NCBI RefSeq assembly: GCF_000972385.1
Contig: NZ_JXTE01000016.1
Span: 58,549-122,548 of the forward strand
Length of the DNA: 64,000 nt
Direction: 5' to 3'
DNA from: Streptomyces sp. WM6386
GTDB taxonomy: Bacteria > Actinomycetota > Actinomycetes > Streptomycetales > Streptomycetaceae
The notes under the pieces are model-generated. The model saw only the letters and a program-made list of their open reading frames with translations. It was not told the DNA's origin and did not search any database. Made by a program: the position numbers and the translations under genes. Below, piece after piece: positions 41,686-50,421 of the stretch (its first letter is position 1; every line of letters starts with the position of its first letter).

Positions 41686-43311
41686 TCAGGTCCGGGTCCG
41701 TCCGAGGCGTACGCGCGAGAGCAGTGCGTCGAGTTCGGCGAGTCGCAGCGGACGGGTGAGCAGGGCGAAGATGAGGACGACGGCGACCGCCCCGGCAGTT
41801 GCGGCGACCAGGGCGCCCGCCCGTGCCGCGCCCAGGACCGCGAGGTGGCCCAGCGCGGTGGCGGGGACGGCGGCGAGCAGCAGGCGCGCGTGGGCACCGA
41901 CGGCTGAGGAGCGCAGGGGGCGGGCGACGGCGAGCCGGCGGCTCAGCACCAGGCCGGTCACCGCCCAGCCCGCGCACAGCGCCAGGGAGTAGGCCGCCGC
42001 CATGCCGGTCACGGCCCAGCGGGCCGGCAGCAGGTGGGCGGCGGCCAGGGACAGTCCCGCGTTGAGCGCGACGATCAGCAGGTTGAGCAGGAACGGCGTA
42101 CGTGTGTCGGACAGGGCGTAGAAGGTGCGGGACAGGACGTACTGGCCGGACAGGGCGATCAGTCCCGGCGCGAAGGCCATCAGGATCCCGGCCATGGCGG
42201 CCGTGTCGTCGGCGCCGGTCCTGCCGTACCCGAAGACGAGGGCCATCACCGGCTGGGCGAGGGCGAACAGGGCGCAGGCGGCGGGGACGACGGCCGAGGC
42301 GCTGACGCGCAGGGCGTGGGAGACGTCACGCCGCAGGGCCACGGTGTCCCCGTCGGCGGCGGCCGCGCTCATCCGGGGCATCAGCGCGGTCACCAGGGAT
42401 ACCGTGATGATGCCGTGCGGTACGACCCACAGGGCATAGGCGTTGTTGTACGCGCCGTACCCGGGGCCGCCGTCGAGGCCCGCGGTGGTGGCCAGCCGGG
42501 TGGTGACCCAGTAGGCGGCCTGGTTGGCCAGGACCAGCAGCACCAGCCAGCCGGCCGCGCGCAGGGGGCGGGTCAGTCCGCTGCCGCGCCAGTCGAAGCG
42601 GGGCCGCCAGCGGAAGCGGGCGGCGCGCAGGGCGGGGACGAGGGCGAGTGCCTGGACGGCGATACCGGCGGTCGTGCCCCAGCCGAGCACGGCGGTCCCG
42701 GTCGCGGTGAGCCTGTCCCCGTCGCCCAAGGCCAGCGCCAGGTACAGGCCGAACACGGTCATGACGACGACGTTGTTGAGGACCGGCGCCCACATCATCG
42801 CGCCGAACCGGCCCCGTGCGTTGAGGACTTGTCCGAGCAGCGTGAACAGTCCCAGGAAGAAGATCTGGGGCAGGCAGTAGCGGGCGAGCGCGATGGTCAT
42901 GGCCGCCTGTGGGCCGGTGTAGTCGGTGTACGCGTCGACGATCGCGGGTGCCGCCCATACGGCGGTCGCGGTGATCGCCAGCAGGGCGACGACGCACACG
43001 GTGACGAGCCGGTCGGTGTACGCGGTGCCCCCGTCGTCGTGCTCCTTGGCGGCCCTGACCAGTTCGGGGACGAAGACGGCGTTCAGCGCGCCGCCGAGGA
43101 GCAGCATGTAGACGATGGTGGGCAGGGCGTTGCCGACCGCGTAGCCGTCGGCGGTCGGCCCGATGGTGCCCAGCGCTGCCGCGACCACGGCGGAGCGGGC
43201 GAAGCCGGTGGCTCGGGACACGATGGATCCGGCGGCCATGACGGCACTGCTGCGTGCCGCCGTGTCCGTCGGTGCGGTGGTGGCCGGCGTCGTCGGCGTC
43301 GTCTGCGTCAT
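41686..43311 (-). CDS. MurJ/MviN-family lipid II flippase
   Basis: 541 residues from ATG 43311, a normal size. It carries the MviN pattern: SIVSRATGFARSAVVAAALG, ADGYAVGNALPTIVYMLLLGG, ALNAVFVPELVRA and LLGQVLNARGRFGAMMWAPV, with about 14 membrane segments. MurJ proteins move lipid-linked peptidoglycan precursor across the membrane. Streptomyces often has several copies, so this may not be the essential one. Its ATG overlaps the stop of the FemAB-like gene by 4 bases. Confidence 0.9.
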   Translation of the reverse strand: MTQTTPTTPATTAPTDTAARSSAVMAAGSIVSRATGFARSAVVAAALGTIGPTADGYAVGNALPTIVYMLLLGGALNAVFVPELVRAAKEHDDGGTAYTDRLVTVCVVALLAITATAVWAAPAIVDAYTDYTGPQAAMTIALARYCLPQIFFLGLFTLLGQVLNARGRFGAMMWAPVLNNVVVMTVFGLYLALALGDGDRLTATGTAVLGWGTTAGIAVQALALVPALRAARFRWRPRFDWRGSGLTRPLRAAGWLVLLVLANQAAYWVTTRLATTAGLDGGPGYGAYNNAYALWVVPHGIITVSLVTALMPRMSAAAADGDTVALRRDVSHALRVSASAVVPAACALFALAQPVMALVFGYGRTGADDTAAMAGILMAFAPGLIALSGQYVLSRTFYALSDTRTPFLLNLLIVALNAGLSLAAAHLLPARWAVTGMAAAYSLALCAGWAVTGLVLSRRLAVARPLRSSAVGAHARLLLAAVPATALGHLAVLGAARAGALVAATAGAVAVVLIFALLTRPLRLAELDALLSRVRLGRTRT

Positions 43312-44519
43312 CGGCGGTTCAGATACGCCTGGAAGGCGCGGTAGAGCGCGTGGTTGGCGCTGCCGCCCAATGGTTTCTCCCATTCCCCCAGCGTCTCGAC
43401 GACCTGTCCCCCGGTGCCGAGCTTCCACCGCAGCAATCCGTACGCACGTTCCTCAGGATCGAGAGTGGAGGGTACCCCGCGCATGTCGTAGACGTCCGCG
43501 CCCTGGGCGTGGGCGTCCTGCAGCATCCGCCACTGCAGGGCGTTGGAGGGCCGGACCTCGCGACGGTGGTCGGCCGAGGCGCCGGTCTGGTACCAGGCCC
43601 GGCGGCCCACCGTGATCATCGTGTGGGCGGCCAGGATCTCTCCTCGGTGCCGGGCGAGGTACAGCTTCATCCGGCCCGGTTCCTCGGCGTTGAGCGCCGC
43701 GTACTGACGCTCGTAGTAGGCGAGCGAGCGGCCGAGCCGGAACCCGTCGCGTCGCTCGGTGATGCCGAGGAGCCGGTAGAACTCGGGGAGTTCGGCCGTA
43801 GTGCCCACCACCACCTCCACGCCCTCCTTCCGGGCTCGGCGCACATTGCGGCGCCACTCCTGGTTGAGCCCGGACCACAGGTCCTCGGTGGTGCGTCCGG
43901 CGAGCGGTACGTGGAAGACGTGCCGGGGCTGGGCGTCCCCGTCCCCTCCGGCCCCCTCCCCTCCCGTCCCGTCACCGCCGCAGCGGCGCCAGCCGCGGGC
44001 ACGCAGCCGCTCGGCGACGGCGGTGCCGAGCGGGTCGACCTCGCTGGCGAGGACGTCGCCGAGGCGCCGGCCCGGGCCGGTGAGCGGCTTGAGCCGGGCG
44101 GCGTCCCAGCGCCGGTAGGCGGGCGAGGGACCGATGCGCACGGCGAAGGCGCCCGCGCTGCGCAGGTGTTCGAGGAGCGGGCCTAGCCAGCCGTCCACGT
44201 CGGGGTCGTTCCAGTCGGCGACCGGCCCTTCGGGAAGGTAGGCGAAGTACTTGCGGGTGCCGGGGAACTGCCGCAGCAGCACCAGGGCCACACCCGTCAG
44301 CGCGCCTGCCTCCGGATCCGGCCCCCAGCCGAGCAGTTGGGCGCGCCAGCCCTCCTTGACATCGGCCCAGGACGGGCACTGGAGGAAACCGGCGCCGAGA
44401 GCGGCGCCGTCGGGGGAGGCCAGGAAGGCGCGGTAGGTCTCCGCGGTGATGGTCCGCAGGGCCGTGCCCTGGTTCCGTGCTTGGGCCACGCGGCTGGGCG
44501 GAACGAGCAGCGCTGACAC
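43308..44519 (-). CDS. FemAB/FemX-like peptidyltransferase
   Basis: 403 residues with two GNAT-like halves. QCPSWADVKEGWRAQLLGW is the N-terminal FemAB signature, WRRNVRRARKEGVEVVVG and SNALQWRMLQDAHAQGADVY lie in the second half, and DMRGVPSTLDPEERAYGLLR is the substrate region. Members add the first Gly or another residue to the side chain of lipid II from aminoacyl-tRNA, building the interpeptide bridge. It is coupled with murJ. The 20-residue Gly-rich insertion (GGDGTGGEGAGGDG) between halves is unusual but probably harmless. Confidence 0.85.
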   Translation of the reverse strand: MSALLVPPSRVAQARNQGTALRTITAETYRAFLASPDGAALGAGFLQCPSWADVKEGWRAQLLGWGPDPEAGALTGVALVLLRQFPGTRKYFAYLPEGPVADWNDPDVDGWLGPLLEHLRSAGAFAVRIGPSPAYRRWDAARLKPLTGPGRRLGDVLASEVDPLGTAVAERLRARGWRRCGGDGTGGEGAGGDGDAQPRHVFHVPLAGRTTEDLWSGLNQEWRRNVRRARKEGVEVVVGTTAELPEFYRLLGITERRDGFRLGRSLAYYERQYAALNAEEPGRMKLYLARHRGEILAAHTMITVGRRAWYQTGASADHRREVRPSNALQWRMLQDAHAQGADVYDMRGVPSTLDPEERAYGLLRWKLGTGGQVVETLGEWEKPLGGSANHALYRAFQAYLNRR

Positions 44520-44746
44520 AGTCTGAGCCTCTCCTTCTCCCCGGCCCGGTCGCGGGGACGCAAAGGATGCTCACAGCGGTCCATGACCGCTCCGCGCGGC
44601 GAATGTGACCGGACCATGACCGTTCCTCACCAGTCGCCGTCACATTGCCCCATAGCGGCTGACCTCGGGTTTTCCGGCTCTACAGTCACGACATCGCCGA
44701 CTCGTCCACCCCCTTTCCGTCCCTTCCGTCCTTTCCGGAGGTCCTG

Positions 44747-45949
44747 TTGTCGCGCACTCGTGCACTCGCCCATACCCGCGTCCGCGCCGCCGTCGTGGCC
44801 ACCCTGCTGGCGCCGCTCGCCGCCTGCTCGTCGACCTCCTCCGGCGGCGCCCCGGACACCGAGGTGGCGCCCAAGGCCGACGACCGCCCGGTCGAAGTCA
44901 CTGTCACACCCACGGGAGACCAGGTCCGGGCGGGCGACTCCGTGCGGATCACCGCCTCGGGCGGCAGGCTCACCTCGGTGACCGTCACCGACGCCGAAGG
45001 CCGCAGGCTCGGCGGTCAGGTCGCCGACGACGGCCGCTCGTGGGTCTCCGGCCGCAAGGCCGTACCCGGCACGTCGTACACCGTGACGGCGGCGACCCGG
45101 ACCGCGGCCGGAACCGTCAAGAACACCAGGTCCTCCTTCACCACGGCTCCGGCGGACAAGGTCAACAAGGTCGACTGGCGGCCGGGCACCGGCACCACCG
45201 TCGGCGTCGCCCAGCCGATCTCCCTGGTCTTCGACAACCCGGTCAAGAACCGGGCCGAGGTCGAGAAGCAGCTCAGGATCACCACCTCGAACGACACCGA
45301 GGGCTCCTGGGGCTGGCTGACCGACTGGTCGGGCCGGGACCGGGTGGACTGGCGGCCCAAGTCGTACTGGAAGCCCGGCACCAAGATCACACTGAACGCC
45401 GAGCTGAACGGCACCGACTCGGGCACGGACGGCGGCTGGTTCGTACGCGACTACACGACCACCTTCACCATCGGCGCCCGGCAGATCGCCCAGGTCGACC
45501 TCGACAGCCACCGGCTCACCCTCGTCCGCGACGGCAGGACGGTCCGCCGCATAGCGGTCTCCGGCGGCACACCCGGCGGTGACAAGCGTTCCTGGCGCGG
45601 GACCGCCGTGCTCATGGCCAAGGAGGGCACGATCAACATGAACTCCGAGACGGTGGGCCTCGGCGACGCCTACGACAAGATGGTCGAGCACTCGATGCGG
45701 CTGACCTGGTCGGGCATGTACGCACACGCGGCCCCGTGGAACGCCGCCTACTTCGGCAGGGCCAACCACAGTTCCGGCTGCATAGGGATGAGCGACGCGG
45801 ACGCGGCCTGGTTCTACGACCAGGTGCGGCCGGGCGACCCGTTCGAGATCACCGGCAAGGAGACCAAGGGCGTGGTCGCACCCGGCAACGGCTTCGGCGC
45901 GTGGAACCTCTCCTGGACCGAGTGGCAGCAGAAGAGCGCGCTGCACTGA
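44747..45949 (+). CDS. L,D-transpeptidase lipoprotein
   Basis: 400 residues from TTG 44747, preceded by GGAGGT. A lipobox ends the signal peptide (LLAPLAACSS). Two Ig-like domains (~45-250) lead to a YkuD catalytic domain with NHSSGCIGMSDADAAWFYDQ (catalytic Cys and His). It forms 3-3 cross-links in peptidoglycan or anchors proteins, outside the membrane. It is divergent from the FemAB-like gene across 227 bases, so this region collects several wall-synthesis genes. Confidence 0.93.
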   Translation: MSRTRALAHTRVRAAVVATLLAPLAACSSTSSGGAPDTEVAPKADDRPVEVTVTPTGDQVRAGDSVRITASGGRLTSVTVTDAEGRRLGGQVADDGRSWVSGRKAVPGTSYTVTAATRTAAGTVKNTRSSFTTAPADKVNKVDWRPGTGTTVGVAQPISLVFDNPVKNRAEVEKQLRITTSNDTEGSWGWLTDWSGRDRVDWRPKSYWKPGTKITLNAELNGTDSGTDGGWFVRDYTTTFTIGARQIAQVDLDSHRLTLVRDGRTVRRIAVSGGTPGGDKRSWRGTAVLMAKEGTINMNSETVGLGDAYDKMVEHSMRLTWSGMYAHAAPWNAAYFGRANHSSGCIGMSDADAAWFYDQVRPGDPFEITGKETKGVVAPGNGFGAWNLSWTEWQQKSALH

Positions 45950-45999
45950 CCGTCAGCGCCCTGCTGATCCTGGCCGTCGCCGCGTCCCGCCTGGTCCTG

Positions 46000-46039
46000 T
46001 GCTACCTTGATGTAAAGTGGCAGTTTTGGTTACCAGAGG
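46000..46039 (+). promoter_or_regulatory. Cold-shock-type promoter/leader box ahead of the second DEAD-box gene
   Basis: TGC-TACCTT (extended -10 type, 46003-46008), then GGCAGTTTTGGTTACCAGAGG (46019-46039). It matches the box of the first cspA (TGCAGGTGTGGTTGCCAGAGG) at most positions. The leader to the helicase start is ~200 bases and includes remains of a cspA gene, which explains why a csp-type promoter is found here. A hairpin GAGTGCTCTTCGACC.. to GGGCACTC follows at about 46044-46076. Confidence 0.55.
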
Positions 46040-46117
46040 CTTCGAGTGCTCTTCGACCTTCGTCGACGGGCACTCTTTTCGTTTCGGGACCTTCCGGGGC
46101 ATTGCAGATCTTCCCGT

Positions 46118-46169
46118 GGGGTCACGCCGGGCCAGAAGGGCCCCAGGCCGAGAACATCGCCCCGCCTGA
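46118..46169 (+). pseudogene. Remnant of a cspA gene (last ~17 codons)
   Basis: The sequence GTCACGCCGGGCCAGAAGG ... GCCGAGAACATCGCC ... GCCTGA is the 3' end of a cold-shock gene: GQKGP then, after a one-base shift, QAENIAPP, compared with [13 protein letters not shown] in the intact copies. The N-terminal 50 codons are gone; promoter box and tail are joined directly. It is not translatable as a cold-shock protein. Confidence 0.7.
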
Positions 46170-46215
46170 CGCTGGTCGCGTACGCGTGAACCGCCGTATA
46201 GAGGAAGGTCCCCCA

Positions 46216-47712
46216 TTGAACCGCCCCGCCCGTAGAAACCCCAGCTCCTCCTCCCGCACCCGCGCGCAGGGAACGGGCCGCCAGAGCGCCCCCTCGCGCA
46301 CGGCCAAGAACACAGCGGCCAAGAACGGCACCTCCAAGGCCGGCCGCGGAGGCCGCGCCCCCGCACCCGGCGGGGAGTTCGCGCTGCCGGTCACCGTCAC
46401 GCCGGCGCTGCCGCCGGTCGAGGCGTTCACCGAACTCGACCTGCCCAAGCAGATGTTGGCCACCCTCGCCGCGGAAGGGGTGACCACCCCGTTCCCCATC
46501 CAGGGCGCGACCCTTCCGAACTCGCTGGCCGGCCGTGACGTCCTGGGCCGTGGCCGCACCGGATCGGGCAAGACGCTCGCCTTCGGCCTCGCCCTGCTGG
46601 CCCGGACGGCGGGACAGCGCGCCGAGCCCCGACAGCCGCTGGCCCTCGTCCTCGTACCCACCCGGGAACTCGCCCAGCAGGTCACCGACGCCCTGACCCC
46701 CTACGCCCGCGCGCTGCGTCTGCGGCTCGCCACCGTGGTGGGCGGGCTGTCGATCGGCAAGCAGGCGAGTGCGCTGCGCGGCGGGGCCGAGGTCGTCGTG
46801 GCGACGCCCGGCCGGCTCAAGGACCTCATCGAGCGGGACGACTGCCGCCTGGACCGGGTCGAGATCACCGTCCTGGACGAGGCCGACCAGATGGCCGACA
46901 TGGGCTTCATGCCGCAGGTGACCGCGCTGCTCGACCAGGTGCGTCCCGGCGGCCAGCGGCTGCTGTTCTCGGCCACCCTGGACCGCAACATCGACAAGCT
47001 GGTGCGCAACTACCTCGACGACCCGGTCGTCCACTCGGTCGACCCGTCCGCGGGCGCCGTGGTGACGATGGACCACCACGTGCTGCATGTCGAGGACGAC
47101 GACAAGCACGCCACCACGACCGAGATCGCCGCCCGCGACGGACGGGTGATCATGTTCATCGACAGCAAGCACGGCGCGGACCGGCTGGCCAAGAAGCTCC
47201 TGGCCGTCGGGGTGCGCGCCGCCGCCCTGCACGGCGGCAAGTCGCAGTCCCAGCGCAACCGGGCCCTGGCCCAGTTCAAGGACGGACACATCACGGCCCT
47301 GGTCGCCACCAACGTCGCCGCCCGCGGCATCCACGTCGACGACCTCGACCTCGTCGTCAACGTCGACCCGCCCGTCGACCACAAGGACTATCTGCACCGC
47401 GGCGGCCGTACCGCCCGCGCCGGCGAGTCCGGCACCGTCGTCACCCTGGTCCTGCCCCACCAGCGCCGCGACATGACCCGTCTGATGACCGACGCCGGCA
47501 TCACCCCGACGACCACCAGGGTCCGCTCGGGCGGCGACGAACTCAGCCGCATCACCGGCGCCCAGGCCCCTTCGGGCGTACCCGTCGTCATCGCTCCGCC
47601 GGTCACCGAGACGCGCCCCGAGCCCACGGGGGCCGCCCGGCGCAGCCGACGCGGGGGCCGTCCTGGCCAGAACCGCCGCCGTTCCTCCCCCGCCAGGGGA
47701 AACGGCCGCTGA
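46216..47712 (+). CDS. DEAD-box RNA helicase (second copy)
   Basis: 498 residues from TTG 46216, with GAGGAAGG upstream. It has the same motif series as the first copy: FPIQGATLPNSL, GRTGSGKTLAF, VLDEADQMADMG, FSATL, ATNVAARGIHVDDLD, HRGGRTARAGESG. The two proteins are nearly collinear between ~residue 55 and 450 and differ mainly in the basic tails. It unwinds structured RNA with ATP. Upstream lies a csp-type promoter and a csp remnant, showing that it descends from a cspA-helicase module. Confidence 0.93.
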   Translation: MNRPARRNPSSSSRTRAQGTGRQSAPSRTAKNTAAKNGTSKAGRGGRAPAPGGEFALPVTVTPALPPVEAFTELDLPKQMLATLAAEGVTTPFPIQGATLPNSLAGRDVLGRGRTGSGKTLAFGLALLARTAGQRAEPRQPLALVLVPTRELAQQVTDALTPYARALRLRLATVVGGLSIGKQASALRGGAEVVVATPGRLKDLIERDDCRLDRVEITVLDEADQMADMGFMPQVTALLDQVRPGGQRLLFSATLDRNIDKLVRNYLDDPVVHSVDPSAGAVVTMDHHVLHVEDDDKHATTTEIAARDGRVIMFIDSKHGADRLAKKLLAVGVRAAALHGGKSQSQRNRALAQFKDGHITALVATNVAARGIHVDDLDLVVNVDPPVDHKDYLHRGGRTARAGESGTVVTLVLPHQRRDMTRLMTDAGITPTTTRVRSGGDELSRITGAQAPSGVPVVIAPPVTETRPEPTGAARRSRRGGRPGQNRRRSSPARGNGR

Positions 47713-47931
47713 CAGAGCAAGGGCCTCTCGACACGCCGTACGGCAGTAGGCTGGCCGTACGGCAGCCCGTGACCCCGGCCCTCTCCGTGAAGGTCCGTCC
47801 CGCGCAACAGAGGCCCTGAGCAAGGCGCAAGCCATTCCATGACGGAAGAGATGGGGCCCTATGAGCCCGCATCCAGAGCTGTTCGAGGACTGCCGCCCGG
47901 TCCGGCGTGACTGCGGTGGCCGGGCGGCACC

Positions 47932-48666
47932 GTGATCAGCGAGGGCATGGCCGAGGTCCTGCGCTCACTGCGACTGAGCGGGGTGCACGGTGCCGCGCAG
48001 GCATCCGCGCGGGCCCTGGGTGCCGAGGGCGTCGCGCTGTCGGTGCTGCTGGGCGCGGACCGGCCGGCCGAACCGCTGTGGTGCCATCCGGAGCTGAGCG
48101 CGCGGTTCGAGGAACTGCAGTTCACGCTGGGCGAGGGCCCGGCTCACGACGCGATCCGCACCGGCTCACCCGTGCTGGAACCGGACCTGGCCCGGGTCCG
48201 CCCCGAGCGGTGGCCCGCGCTGCTGCCGGCCGCACGGAAGATGGGCGTCCACGGTGTGTGCTGCTTCCCGCTGGGCATCGGGGCCATCCGTGTCGGCGTT
48301 CTGACCATGCTGTGCCACCCGGACCGGCTGCCCGACGATCAGCAGTACGCCGACGCCACCGCCCTGGCCGCCGCACTCACCATGGCCTGTCTGGACGGGG
48401 AACAACCGGACCGGCGCAACGACGAGGCGCCCGGCCTGAACGAGCTGCAGACGTCCTTCCTGCACCGCGCGGCCGTGCACCAGGCCACCGGCATGGTCAG
48501 CGTCCAGCTGGACGTGTCCATGGAGATCGCCCTCCTGCGACTGCGGGCCCACGCCTACGCCGGCGACCGCCCCCTCGGCGAAGTGGCGCAGGACGTGGTG
48601 GCCCGACGGCTCCGATTCGACGACGACAAGAGCGGACCGCACTCGCCCGACGGTGGAGACGGATGA
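47932..48666 (+). CDS. GAF-ANTAR regulator
   Basis: 244 residues from GTG 47932. GAF domain ~15-165 (AAQASARALGAEGVALSVLL, FTLGEGPAHDAIRTGSPVLE, FPLGIGAIRVGVLTM). ANTAR-like C-terminus ~180-235 (RAAVHQATGMVSVQLDVSME, ALLRLRAHAYAGDRPLGEVA). It is an antiterminator-type RNA-binding regulator with unknown signal. Its stop overlaps by 4 bases the start of a second GAF-ANTAR gene that is broken. Confidence 0.85.
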   Translation: MISEGMAEVLRSLRLSGVHGAAQASARALGAEGVALSVLLGADRPAEPLWCHPELSARFEELQFTLGEGPAHDAIRTGSPVLEPDLARVRPERWPALLPAARKMGVHGVCCFPLGIGAIRVGVLTMLCHPDRLPDDQQYADATALAAALTMACLDGEQPDRRNDEAPGLNELQTSFLHRAAVHQATGMVSVQLDVSMEIALLRLRAHAYAGDRPLGEVAQDVVARRLRFDDDKSGPHSPDGGDG

Positions 48667-49428
48667 TCGGCACGGCCCACGAACGACGTCTGGCCGAGAT
48701 CTTCGTGGAAGTCGCTGACTCCCTCGTCGAGGATTTCGACGTCATCGACCTGCTGCAGCGGCTGTCCACCCGCTGCGTCGAGCTCCTCGACGTGTCGGCC
48801 GCCGGGATCCCGCTCGCGGACGCGCACGGTGAACTCCAGATCATCGCCGCCTCCGACGAGCACACCCGTCTCCTGGAACTCTTCGCGCTCCAGCACGACC
48901 AGGGACCCTGCGTCGAGTGCCACCGCACGGGCAGCCCCCGCACCGACATCGACCTGACCCGCCCGGAGACCACCACCGGCTGGCCGGACTTCACCGCACG
49001 GGCCCGCGAGACGGGGTACACGGCCACCCAGCCATCCCGCTGCGCCTGCGCCACCGGATCGTCGGCGCCCTCGACCTCTTCCAGCCCACCCCGCACCGCC
49101 TGGGCGACGACGACATCGCCCTGGCCCGGGCCCTCGCCGACGTGGCCACCATCGCGATCCTGCAGCAGCGCACCCTGGAGCGGTCGCACGTCGAGAACAG
49201 CCGGCTGCAGACCGCGCTCACGAGCCGCGTGCTGATAGAGCGGGTCAAGGGCGTGCCGGCGGAGCGCTGGGACACCTCCGTCGACGACGCCTTCGCCGCG
49301 TCCGGTCGTACGCCCGCGCCCGCCACCTGCGTCTGTCGGATCTCGCCACCCAGATCATCTCGGGCGGCTTCGACACCTCGGCCATCCCGGCGCCGGTGCC
49401 GGACGGCTGCGGGGAACAGCTCGGCTGA
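48663..49428 (+). pseudogene. GAF-ANTAR regulator broken by two single-base deletions
   Basis: ATG 48663 begins a good GAF domain (FVEVADSLVEDFDVIDLLQR, LQHDQGPCVECHRTGSP). At ~49034 the frame shifts: ACC-CAG-CCATCCCG stands where ACC-CAC-GCC-ATC-CCG is expected. The family sequence continues one frame over (IPLRLRHRIVGALDLFQPT ... LTSRVLIERVKG). At ~49297 a second base is missing (GCG-TCCGG for GCG-CTC-CGG), after which RSYARARHLRLSDLATQIIS completes the ANTAR domain to TGA 49428. VKGVPAERW also has Pro where Leu is normal. Sequencing error is an alternative. Confidence 0.78.
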
Positions 49429-49464
49429 CGGCCGCCGTCCGTGCGTCCAGCCCCGGGGTACGCC

Positions 49465-49496
49465 GAGGGCGCCGTCCCGGTGTGGACGGCGCCCTC
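49465..49496. terminator. Bidirectional hairpin between convergent genes
   Basis: A 13-bp stem GAGGGCGCCGTCC/GGACGGCGCCCTC with a 6-base loop, between the broken GAF-ANTAR gene and the minus-strand gene ending at 49531. Confidence 0.85.
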
Positions 49497-49530
49497 GTCG
49501 TACGTCTGCTGAAACGCTCTTGGTACGTGG

Positions 49531-50316
49531 CTACTTGACGTCCACGTAGTCGCCGGCCGCGCTGACCGCCGGGGTCGTGGCGGTGCCCGCGAAGCTGTAG
49601 CGGTAGTAGCCGTCGACCGAGGCCTTGACGGTGGTGCTCAGGTTGCCCGTCGAGTTGGTCTTGATGGTCTTGACCGTGGTGTAGGTGGTGCTGCCCTTCT
49701 TGCGGAACTGCAGCTTCACCGACTGGGTCGCGTACCCCGCGTACTTGTCGGTCTCCCAGTTGGCGCGGGAGAGCTTGCCGGTGACCGTGACGGTCTTGCC
49801 CTTCGTCACCGGCTCCGGCGAGGCGTTGACCGTCAGCTTCGAGGCGCGCTGCACCTTGAAGGTGGTGGCCGCGTCCCGGTGGATGTAGTCGAGGTCGTTG
49901 GCCTTGACCGAGACGGCGAGGTCCCAGGTGGCCGCCGCGGCGTTGTTGACGACACCGTTCCCCCACTGGGGGTCGAACGTCAGCGTGCCCGTGCAGGTCG
50001 ACGTGGTGTCGCTGACCTCGGTGCAGGTGACGTCGCCGTCGTCGAACCAGATGTCCACGAAGTTCGGACTCGGACCCCACCCGCTGATGTACGTGGTCTT
50101 GGCGATGCCCGAGTTGTCCGTCGCGGTCACGGAGACCTTGGCGGACACCGCGTTGGTGGTGCCGACCACGACCGGCTTGCCGCCGTTGATGACGACCTTG
50201 TCGATCGTGATGTCGCCCGCACTGCCGTCCTCCGCCTGTGCGGCGGTGGCGCCGGTGACACCGGCGACCAGCGCGAGGCTGGTGCCGAGCAGGGCGAGGC
50301 GCGTGGTTGCGCGCAT
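49531..50316 (-). CDS. Secreted protein with Ig-like repeats, function unknown
   Basis: 261 residues with signal peptide RLALLGTSLALVAGVTGATA-AQA. The mature part is beta-rich: a first domain (ITIDKVVINGGKPVVVG ... TCTGTLTFDPQWG) and a second bacterial Ig-like domain (LTVNASPEPVTKGKTVTVTG ... VKLQFRKKGSTTYTTVKTIK, ending YYRYSFAGTATTP). No enzyme motif is visible. It is likely a wall-associated or extracellular binding protein. Confidence 0.75.
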   Translation of the reverse strand: MRATTRLALLGTSLALVAGVTGATAAQAEDGSAGDITIDKVVINGGKPVVVGTTNAVSAKVSVTATDNSGIAKTTYISGWGPSPNFVDIWFDDGDVTCTEVSDTTSTCTGTLTFDPQWGNGVVNNAAAATWDLAVSVKANDLDYIHRDAATTFKVQRASKLTVNASPEPVTKGKTVTVTGKLSRANWETDKYAGYATQSVKLQFRKKGSTTYTTVKTIKTNSTGNLSTTVKASVDGYYRYSFAGTATTPAVSAAGDYVDVK

Positions 50317-50421
50317 GGATGTCCCCCCATGAAGTTTTGGTGATCAGAGGGAGCCTAAGGCGATGGCCAACGGTTCAGCACGTTGTTAATTCAACAGGTT
50401 CGTCACAACGGGGCTGCCGGG

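Noticed and set aside
46000..46216. Riboswitch or large structured ncRNA ahead of the second helicase
   Set aside because: The segment is explained better by a csp promoter box and the tail of a cspA gene; no conserved ligand-binding architecture could be drawn by eye.
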